Positions 54,876 to 64,000 of a stretch of DNA of 64,000 bases are shown piece after piece. Source of the DNA: Macrotis lagotis (taxonomy: Eukaryota; Chordata; Mammalia; Peramelemorphia; Peramelidae); assembly GCF_037893015.1 (NCBI RefSeq), contig NC_133666.1, positions 660,505,482-660,569,481 on the forward strand. The letters run 5' to 3'. How positions within the stretch are numbered: the stretch's first letter is position 1; every line of letters begins with the position of its first letter. The notes below the pieces were generated by a model. The model saw nothing but the letters and a program-made list of their open reading frames with translations, was not told where the DNA came from and did no database searches. The translations under genes were made by a program, and so were the position numbers.

Positions 54876-55337
54876 TATATTTTTGTTTTTATTCATTTCA
54901 AAATATATCCATGGGACTTTAAAATGATTGTCCCTCATGTCACAACTGTTAACTCAGTTGGGCTTCCTTGCTAAGGGACAGTGGAGAGTTGGGTAATGAG
55001 GTGTCAAGCTTGCAGACCACTCCACAAGAAGCCATATTAAAATATTTCTGGGAAACGTGTGCCAAGATAAATAAAAATACAATGCAACATAGATAATGTT
55101 AATTTGTGGCTTTCTAAATCTGCATGAAGTTGGCAGGGACTCATCTGTTTTTTGTTTGGGTTTGACAACATTCATTCAGCTGCTGAGTGTGCTTGATTGG
55201 AAGCAGCAGAGGAGATGGTGAACTCCTCTGGAATTTTTATATCATAGAAGTTGGGGCCATGTTTTGGGTTTCTTTTGTCAGTCTTACTAGTCACATATGA
55301 CCTTTACCAGATTGATCAGAATCCTATATCCCAGAAA

Positions 55338-55568
55338 GAGGCAGCTGAAGCTGTGGCTAGAAGACTGGACTTTGGTCTTGGTATTACTTAGACCCTACTT
55401 TGAATCCTGCCTTAGGTATTCACTCGCTGGATGACCCTGGACAATTCCTTTAACCTCTTTAAGCCTCAGTTATTTCATCTGGAAATGTTACAATAACAGC
55501 ACATCCCTCACAGGATTATTTTAAAGAGATGAAGCATCAAAAGTCCTTTGCAAATCTGAAAGTGTTTT
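55338..55568 (+). mobile_element. CORE-SINE (MIR/MAR1 type)
   Basis: GGCTAGAAGACTGGACTTTG, GGATGACCCTGGACAATTCC, AAGCCTCAGTTATTTCATCT and AAAGTCCTTTGCAAATC; full length, old. Confidence 0.75.
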
Positions 55569-55569
55569 A

Positions 55570-56599
<1,030 letters not shown>

Positions 56600-56762
56600 T
56601 CTTTTAATTTTTTAAAAAACATTTTCCCCCAATTATATGTAAAATAATTTTTTTTAACATTTTTTAAAACAAGTTTTGAATTCTTCCCTCCCTTTTCTCT
56701 CCCCTCCCTGTTATAGGTTATACATGTTCAATCATATAAAATATTTCCATATTAGTCATTTT
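56600..56762 (-). mobile_element. L1 3' UTR fragment
   Basis: ACATTTTCCCCCAATTATAT, GAATTCTTCCCTCCC, GTTATAGGTTATACATGTTC, AATATTTCCATATTAGTCAT. Confidence 0.7.
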
Positions 56763-56858
56763 CAGCTTTTGATAGGCTCTATCCTAAGTCCCGAGGATTC
56801 AAAGAAAAGGAAAAACTAACAACCAAAACAAACCCTTGCTCTCAAGAAGTTTTCTGTC

Positions 56859-56988
56859 AGGGTGGCTAGGTGGTGCAATGGATAGAGCACTGGCTGTGGA
56901 GTCAGGAGTACCTGAGTTCAAATTACTTAGCTGTGTGGCCTTGGGCAAGCCACTTAACCCCATTGCCTTGCAAAAAACTCTAAGAAAA
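56859..56988 (+). mobile_element. SINE, WSINE1-like, inside L2
   Basis: A copy with an internal loss after GAGTTCAAAT. AAGTTTTCTGTC before and AAGTTTCCTGTC after show the target site. Confidence 0.93.
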
Positions 56989-57471
56989 AAGTTTCCTGTC
57001 TAATGTGGGAGACATCATGGGCAAAAAAACTTGTTAAAAACAAAATATATACAGAATAAATTCAAGTCATTTTTAGAGAGGTTGCATTAGTATTAAGAGT
57101 GATTAGGAAAAGCTTTTTATAGAAGATGGAGTTTTAGTTGGGATTTGAAGGAATTCAGGGAAACTAGGAGGCAGAGATGAGAAGGGAACAGCATGGTGGA
57201 TTATGGAGTGAAGTATATAGTGAAGTGTAAGAAGACTGGAAAGGTAATGGGGACCCAGCTTTTGATGGGTTTTAAAAGTCAAAGGATTTTATATCCAATC
57301 CTGAGAGTTAATTGGGAGTTTTTTGAATAGAAGAGCTGACAGGTTAAGACTTGCTCTTTAGGAAGATCACTTTTATAACTGGGTAGATTGGAGAAGGGAG
57401 AGACTGAAGCAGGGAGACCCACCAGCAGGTGAGCAAAGGTGGTGAAGACCTACACCAGAATGGTTAGAGGA

Positions 57472-57632
57472 AGGGGTGGCTAGGTGGTGTATTGGATAAA
57501 GCACCGGCTTTGGAGTCATGAGTACCTGGGTTCAAATCTGATCTCAGACACTTAATACCTAGCTGTGTGGCCTTGGGCAAGCCACTTAACCCCATTTGCC
57601 TTGCAAAAAAAAAAAACACCCTAAAAAAAAAA
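57472..57632 (+). mobile_element. SINE, WSINE1-like, inside L2, with 15-bp target repeats
   Basis: AGAATGGTTAGAGGA stands at 57457-57471 and 57633-57647, a perfect duplication of the L2 target. Confidence 0.95.
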
Positions 57633-58764
57633 AGAATGGTTAGAGGAGAAAAGGCATTATACAAATAATGTTAGACAAAATTGAGCTGATGGGTTGTAGC
57701 AACTGATTGGGTATGAGGCAGGTAGGTGGGGCAGAGATCGAAAATTCTAGGATGGTATATTGGTAGCAAACTTGGTTGATTAGGAGGATGGTGGTGTCCT
57801 CCACAAAAACGGAAATTAGGAAGGAGATTTTGGAGGAAAAATTGTTCATTTTTCATTTTGAGTTTAAGATGTGATTGGGAGATCCAGTTTGAGATGTCAT
57901 TAATAGGCAGTTGATGGTAAGACCAGGTCAGAAGTGAGTTTAAGGCTAGATAAGTGCACCTGAGGATTAATAGCATAAAAATGATCATGGAATCCATGGG
58001 AACTGATGAGTTTAGAGTATAATAGATGGGGAAAGGAAGAGAAGAGAAAAGAAGATGGTCCATGACATGTCCCTATGGCACACCCAAAGTTAATAGGGAT
58101 AATTTAGATGAAAATTCACAAAAGGAGAAAATAGAGAAGTCAGGAAGGAAGCAGGCGAGAGTGGTGTCCTGAAACCTTAAAGAAGCAGAGTTTCAGGGAG
58201 AGGGTGACTAGCATAATCAAAGGCATAGAGAAGTTAAGGAAGAGGATTCAGAAAAAAGCCATTGGATTTGGCAACTAAGAGACATTACTGGCACCAAAGA
58301 TGCAATCTCCCTGAATGATAAACTCATTGGGGCAGTTTGTTGCTTCAGTGACTTAGCTTGGAAAACTGTTCCTGATTAGCCATTTTTTGTTCAGTCCTTT
58401 CCAATCTAAAGACCATTCCCCTTGACAGGTAAAAGTAGTATCATCATTTATCATCAGTTACCAACTCTGTCATCAGTTATTAGTGTCCCACTCATCTAAG
58501 TATTTCTTGCCCCTTATAATTAACTTTTTTTTTAAACTTGGAAAGTATTTTGTCCAAATTCACATTAGAGACAGAAAAAAATGGAATAAAATTCCAACAA
58601 AATGGAAAATCTTTGTTAAAATTAACTTTACAGAGTAGGAAAAAAATGAGACACCAAGGTCTGGTGCAAAGTCATTCAAAGAAGTCTTATCTATCCAGAT
58701 CAAAATTTTGAACATCTTATTCTTCATAACAGAGTTCCAAAGTTAGGTCCTTTGTTCATATATT

Positions 58765-59025
58765 TTTATTTTTTTAGAAAGATTTTATTTATTTTGAATT
58801 TTACAATTTTTTCCCTTCCCTTTTGCCCTCAGAAGGCAGTCTGTTAGTTTTTACATTGTTTCCATGGTTCTTAATATTTTTAAAAGAAAATTAAAAGAAG
58901 GCAATTTTTAGTTTTTGTTGGAGTTACATATTTTTCTTCCTTCCCTTTCTCTAATTGTTGATATCAAGTGAGCTAAGTTATATATGTATAACTATGTTCA
59001 ACCTATTTCCTTACTAATCATTTTT
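58765..59025 (-). mobile_element. L1 3' ends, two short pieces
   Basis: 58768-58870 carries ATTTTGAATTTTACAATTTT and ACATTGTTTCCATGGTTC, as at 28855 and 62520. 58870-59025 carries another subtype (AACTATGTTCAACCTATTTC). Confidence 0.7.
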
Positions 59026-59184
59026 AATTTAGCATCTTTAGAAAGTTGCCTGGAACACTTCAATTTAAATGACTTGCCAGTGATCACTGAGATACCCCTT
59101 TTTTTTAAACTGATGTTTCATTAAGAACAAACTCATATCTTATATAGAATTTTGAAAACTACATATTTGAAAAGACTGCAAACT

Positions 59185-59285
59185 TCACAGTGTGGGCCTC
59201 TTCTTTCCCCATCTAGACAATGAGGGGGTTGGATGTGCTGAGTGAGGTTCCTCTGAGCTTAAAATCTTATGATCTTATGATTTCG
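59185..59285 (+). mobile_element. MIR 3' fragment
   Basis: CCCCATCTAGACAATGAGGG, GGTTGGATGTGCTGAGTGAG and TCCTCTGAGCTTAAAATC. Confidence 0.65.
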
Positions 59286-59289
59286 GGTG

Positions 59290-60731
59290 GGGAGAAGGAG
59301 TGAGAGTTTTGGGGGAAGGAATTTTGTAAGGCGTTGGGGAAAAAATATACTCAACAGGCTTATTTTAGAAAATCATTCTGGTGAGTGATAAAAAGAATAG
59401 CCACAGGATATTTAATAAGGTTTGGCCTTCTGGAAAAGCTTCAGAGAGAGCTATGAGCTGGTATTAAATGTTCTCTAATATTCTTCTACATGACTCATGG
59501 GCCAGGCTAAATATAAACATGCAGGGGTTCTTTTGACTTGGGTCAGTGGGCCAATCCTCGCACCTGGGAAGCAGCTCAGGTTTTTTTTTTTCTTTCCCTA
59601 TGTTCAGTGATTGGTTTCTTTGCTACGAAGTCACCGGCTCTATTTTACAGAGCCCAAGAAAAGCATGCTAAGTCTGAGCCTGCAAAACAGTCTCAACTAA
59701 GAGAAAACTGGACTCCCCAAGGCCAAATAAACTTAAGGAAAAATAACAGTTCTTGAAATCAAAAGACAGCCCTCCAGAATTGGGATACACAAATGTTACT
59801 TGGAGGGTTAGTTTTGTTTTTCTTGTTAATTGTTGTTGGGGAACAGGATCGATTTTACAAGGAACAACATGGATGTGGTGAGTACCAGCAGGCCTCAACA
59901 GAGAGCTATTATCTTCTTTTAAAATATTTTTTATATTTTTAAACATTTTATATTTAAAACATTTAAAAAAATTTTTACATTTTTGGTCACATTCAGCAAA
60001 GGGTTGATTACAATGGGGTTGAATTTAGTGGCTAATTATCTGGTAGGAGTAGTTGTGGAAATGGATTTGATGAGTTCAGGGTAGTTAGGAAGAAAGATGA
60101 GTAGATAATTTGATTAATGTGACATCCTGTCCTGTTACTTTGGGGTTAAGGGAGATGTTGGAGAAGTGCTTTTCTTACTCCAGTCCCCCCACCACAGTCC
60201 CATTGTTTGGATCTTCTTGCAAGAAAGCAAAAATGACCTGATCTATAGGTGATCTGATCACAGTGCACTTTATAGAATGAGCTAGTTCTGAGAAAGTTGT
60301 GTTTTAATTTGATTAGTTCTTGCCCAAGGAAAGTCATTTGATGTGCACTTTTGTAAAATGACTTTTCTCAAGTGACTAACAATGCTTGATGTAGTTTTGA
60401 GACCCTATTGGATTTGAAAAGTCAGAGGAGGAATTTGAATTCAGGTCTTTCCTGATTCTGCTCTTTCTGTGACATAGCGCTGCCTCCCAATCTAAAATCC
60501 AAATCTCTGACCTAGAATTGGTGATGTCACCTCATACAGGCAATATTAATAGGTGTCCAAGCAGCAACCAGGGTTTCCCTGATATACAGAGATGTGTTCT
60601 AGATTTTGTGTCTGAAGAACTAGGTCCCATCCTTTCCTTCATACTGTGTGTCTTTGGGCAAGGAAGTTGTCCAAGTCAGTTGTGGTTGGATTGAATTAAA
60701 TTAATATTAATTCAGTTCAACAAGCATTCTT
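59290..60731. other. Downstream DNA, mostly unassigned
   Basis: A weak MIR-like stretch at about 60400-60500; otherwise nothing recognised. No exon-like frame. Confidence 0.5.
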
Positions 60732-60891
60732 TTCTTTTTAGGGTTTTTTTTTTTTGCAAGGCAAATGGGGTTAATTGGCTTGCCCAAGGCCACACAGCTA
60801 GGTAATTATTAAGTGTCTGAGACCGGATTTGAACCCAGGAACTCCTGACTCCAGGACCAGTGCTTCATCCACTGCGCCACCTAGCCGCCCC
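60732..60891 (-). mobile_element. SINE, WSINE1-like, with 16-bp target repeats
   Basis: TTCAACAAGCATTCTT is perfect at 60716-60731 and 60892-60907. The body is close to the family consensus. Confidence 0.96.
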
Positions 60892-60969
60892 TTCAACAAG
60901 CATTCTTAAACATCTACTAAATGTAATAATTTAAAATAAATAAATGTTTATTAACTCAGCATATTTTTA

Positions 60970-61175
60970 ATTATTAGCCAGTTAATTTATTTTTCCAACT
61001 ACATGTAAAGATAGTTTTCAACAACCAATTTTTGGTAAGGTTTTGAGTTTCACGTTTTTCCTCCTTCCGTCTCTTCCCTCTCCCTCCCAGAAAGCAATCT
61101 AATATAGTTTATACATATATAACTATGTTAGACATATTTCCATATTAATCATATTATGAAAGAAGAATAATACAC
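60970..61175 (-). mobile_element. L1 3' UTR fragment
   Basis: CTACATGTAAAGATAGTTTT, CAACAACCAATTTTTGGTAA, CTCCCTCCCAGAAAGCAATC, CATATTTCCATATTAATCAT. Confidence 0.72.
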
Positions 61176-61290
61176 ATTTCTTAAACAGCCACTATGGACA
61201 AGGCAGTGCTCTAGCCTTGCTGGAAGATAGAAGGGTCATGAATCACATGATCCTTGTTCACTAAAAACTTAAATTTTAAATATTGAAGAA
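61176..61290 (-). mobile_element. L2 3' tip, tentative
   Basis: AACAGCCACTATGGACAAGG and CAGTGCTCTAGCCTTGC resemble the reverse L2 tail. Confidence 0.4.
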
Positions 61291-61385
61291 GTGGAACAGC
61301 AAAATTGAGTCTACCCAAAAGAAAAGTTGGTTGACAGTTATTTTAGTAGTGAAGGACAGGAGCGTTAAACTCAAATAGAATGGTA

Positions 61386-61622
61386 TTCATTCATTTTTCA
61401 GTTTTATCCAACTCTTGGTGACTCTATTTGGCGGTTTCCTGGCAAAAATACTAGCAGTTTGCCATTTCTTTCTCCAACTCATTTTATAGATGGAGAAATT
61501 GAAGCAAATAGGGGAGGTGACCTGCCCAGAGTCACTCAGCTAGTAAGTGTCTGAGGCTGGATATGAACTCAGGAAGATGGCCTGACCTCACTCCAAGTCC
61601 AATGATGCCACCTAGCTGCCAC
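61386..61622 (-). mobile_element. SINE, MAR1-like
   Basis: CAACTCTTGGTGACTCTATT, GGTTTCCTGGCAAAAATACT, GATGGAGAAATTGAAGC and GCCACCTAGCTGCC; full length. Confidence 0.88.
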
Positions 61623-61759
61623 CTCAAATAGAAATAGTGGCCACTAATCTTTACATGCCCGGGGCCTCATATTGACCCCCAAACCTGCATGTTTGTATAA
61701 TTCTATATTATTATTATTATTATTATTTCTACATCAACACATTAAAATAGATAGGCAAT

Positions 61760-61920
61760 ATATTTTTAAATTTCAATTTAAATTTTTTCAATTATATTTA
61801 ATGATAGTTTTCAACATTCATTTTTGTAAAATTTTTCTCCCTTTCATCCCCTCACACTAGGATAGGGAGTAATCTGATAAAAGTTGTACACGTTCAATCG
61901 TGTTATACATATATACTCTC
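61760..61920 (-). mobile_element. L1 3' UTR fragment
   Basis: CAATTATATTTAATGATAGT, TTTTCAACATTCATTTTTGT, GTACACGTTCAATCGTG. Confidence 0.65.
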
Positions 61921-62350
61921 AAGAGTGTTGTGGCCACATATTATTTGTATGTTTGACATCTCTGGTGTTGGATAAAGAGTCAAAACAAATCATTTCCTCT
62001 CCTCAAAGAACATATTCTACTGGGTATGGGGAGAGGAGAGTGAATATAACCTATAATATTGATCATTCTCTGCTCTCAAAAATCTTATGTTCTACCGGGG
62101 TGGGGCCTTCAAGAGGAGGTGAAAATAAAGTTAATATGAGGTGAGGGAGAGCTTTGACAATTGGGCGTAATGTTGGTTAAGGAATTGGGATTAGGGATGG
62201 GGATGTGAGGGGGTTTCAAAAAGGCTTCAGGTTGAGTCTGAGTGAAAGCTTATAGGAGTTCTGAGAAGTGGAGATGAATTGGGAGTCCATTCCAAAAATC
62301 AAGGATGGTCCATACTTAGGTACAGAAGCAAAATATATTCCCTGTTTTTT

Positions 62351-62516
62351 TAAGGTTTTTTTTAGGGTTTTTTTTTTTTTGCAAGGCAAATGGGGTTAAG
62401 TGGCTTGCCCAAGGCCACACAGCTAGGTAATTATTAAGTGTCTGAGGCTGAATTTGAACTCAGGTGCTCCTGACTCCAGGGTTGGTGCTCTATCCACTGC
62501 ACCACCTAGCTTCCCC
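62351..62516 (-). mobile_element. SINE, WSINE1-like
   Basis: Full-length reverse copy with a TTTTTTTAGGG tail, placed right at the 3' end of the next L1. Confidence 0.92.
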
Positions 62517-62519
62517 CTT

Positions 62520-63510
62520 TGTTTTGTTTTTTTAAGAAAGATTTTATTTATTTTGAATTTTACAATTTTTCCCCTAATCTTGCATCTCTCTCCCCATCCC
62601 CCACAAAAGGCAGTCTCTTAGTCTTTACATTGTTTCCATGGTATGCATTGATCTCAGTTGAATGTGATGAGAGAGGAATCATATCCTTAAGGAAGAAACA
62701 AAAGTATAAGATAGCAAAATTATATAATCTGATAATATTTTTTTTTAAATTAAAGGTAATAGTCTTTGGTCTTTGTTCAAACTCCACAATTCTTTCTCTG
62801 GATACAGATGGTATTCTCCATTGCAGATACCCCAAAATTGTGCCCAATTGTTGCACTGATGCAATGAACAAGTCAAGGTTGATCATCGCCCCAATGTTGC
62901 TGTTAGGGTGTACAGTGTTTTTCTGGTTCTGCTCATCTCACTCAGCATCAGTTCATGCAAATCCCTCCAGACTTCCCTGAATTCCCATCCCTCCTTGTTT
63001 CTAGTAGAGCAATAGTGTTCCATGACATACATAGACCACAGTTTGTTCAGCCATCCCCCATTGATGGACATTCACTCAATTTCCAATTCTTTGCCATCAC
63101 AAACAGGGCTGCTATGAATATTTTTGTACAAGTGATGTTTTTACCCTTTTTCATAATCTCTTCAAGGTATAGACCCAGTAGTGGTATTGCTGGGTCAAAG
63201 GTATACACATTTTTGTTGCCCTTTGGGCGTAATTCCAGGTTGCTCTCCAGAAAGGTTGGATGAGTTCACAGCTCCACTAACAATGTATTAGTGTCCCAGA
63301 TTTCCCACATCCCTTCCAACATTGATCATTCTCCTTTCTGGTCATTTTGGCCAGTCTAAGAGGTGTGAGGTGGTATCTCAGAGATGCTTTAATTTGTATT
63401 TCTCTAATAATTAGTGATGTAGAGCAATTTTTCATATGACTATAGATTGCTTTGATTTCCTCAATTGTAAATTGCCTTTCTATATCCTTTGTGTGTTCCC
63501 TGTTTTAGAG
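62520..63510 (-). mobile_element. L1 LINE, 5'-truncated, same subtype as 28855
   Basis: Reverse L1 3' UTR and ORF2 end. The coding strand reads through HEHYC-like and [13 protein letters not shown] blocks, which correspond to the ORF2 C-terminus. It extends about 120 bases further 5' than the copy at 28855 and stops at about 63510. Confidence 0.9.
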
Positions 63511-63769
63511 ACTACAAGATATAGGTCACTAACCTAAAGTATACATGTGCATGTAGTTATGATTTATACGGCAGAAAAAAGGAACATATATTGAAGTTTT
63601 ACTGAATATTCTTTTTTTTATAAAACACTTATTTTAAAGTTAATTATTTTTAGTTGTTATACCCAGATGATGGGTTGAAAATAGTATTGCTGGATTTCAG
63701 TGGGTGAGTTACACTTCAGTTCTATATCATGAATTTTTCTTTTATTTCCTTCCTCCTCCCATTCCTCTG

Positions 63770-64000
63770 GTCTGCAGGGTTCAATACCTGGATCTTATGC
63801 TTGACTCTTCACTCTTCCTCACAAATATCGAATCATTTGTTTTTTCTAAATCTTGTCTTTTCCATCCTACTCCTTCTCTCTACTGTACCCACCACCCTAG
63901 TTTAGCCCTTCATCGCCTCTCTTTGATTATCATAGCTACTGTTAATTGGTCTCCCTTCCCCAAGTCTCTTCCTTGCCCTTGCCCTTGCCCATTGGTTATT
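63770..64000 (+). mobile_element. L2-like LINE, runs off the window
   Basis: CTTGACTCTTCACTCTTCCT, CACCACCCTAGTTTAGCCCT, CTGTTAATTGGTCTCCCTTC follow the L2 ORF pattern (LDSSLS...; TLV...; GLPS). Confidence 0.65.

Larger units (their letters stand above)
56765..58265 (-). mobile_element. L2 LINE, 3' end and part of ORF, split by two SINEs
   Basis: Reverse tail (GATAGGCTCTATCCTAAGTC), GGGATTTGAAGGAATTCAGG, GTTTTAAAAGTCAAAGGATT, AGGAAGATCACTTTTATAAC, then the ORF-derived part (GAGATCCAGTTTGAGATGTC). The reading frame is broken. Confidence 0.8.

Noticed and set aside
62519-63263. Frames of up to 153 codons on both strands
   Set aside because: They fall in a 5'-truncated L1; the minus-strand ones are pieces of the ORF2 C-terminus and the plus-strand ones are shadows.

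Overview
This is vertebrate genomic DNA, almost certainly from a marsupial. The repeats point that way: about 26 copies of a tRNA-derived SINE of the Australian-marsupial WSINE1 type, MAR1-like CORE-SINEs, marsupial-type L1 and long, fairly readable L2 LINEs. I cannot name the species. An Australian marsupial fits best (inference from the SINE type).

The window holds one recognisable gene, on the + strand: STX2 (syntaxin-2, also called epimorphin), a plasma-membrane Qa-SNARE. It starts in a very GC-rich CpG island (about 10.1-11.0 kb). The coding exons are: 1 (10686-10715), 2 (27710-27784), 3 (32979-33078), 4 (39283-39357), 5 (44049-44122), 6 (44642-44750), 7 (45009-45082), 8 (45192-45329) and 9 (47102-47212). 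Two alternative last coding exons follow: 10a (49812-49892 coding) and 10b (52449-52526). Reading phase is kept across every junction. The predicted proteins are 288 residues with exon 10a and 287 with exon 10b, and they differ only in the transmembrane anchor. The 3' UTR runs to about 54.65 kb with several poly(A) signals.

Layout: 1-10.1 kb is upstream DNA with L2, L1, SINEs and CT/CA and TA microsatellites, and no gene that I can see. 10.1-11.2 kb is the promoter island, flanked by a TA tract and a TG/CG tract. 10.7-27.7 kb is the large intron 1, rich in L2 on the minus strand. 27.8-44 kb holds introns 2-4, with several L1 pieces, including a minus-strand L1 in intron 4 that has both ends but lacks most of ORF2. 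44-52.5 kb is the compact 3' half of the gene. 54.7-64 kb is downstream DNA, again all repeats or unassigned.

No new biological system is visible. The points most worth a second look are: an out-of-frame upstream ORF in the STX2 leader that encodes ten glycines from a CGG tract, overlaps the main start and would stop just inside exon 2; the alternative anchor exons, where exon 10a has a donor placed so that its stop codon should escape nonsense-mediated decay; and the C-rich hexamer and 18-bp repeats in the promoter.
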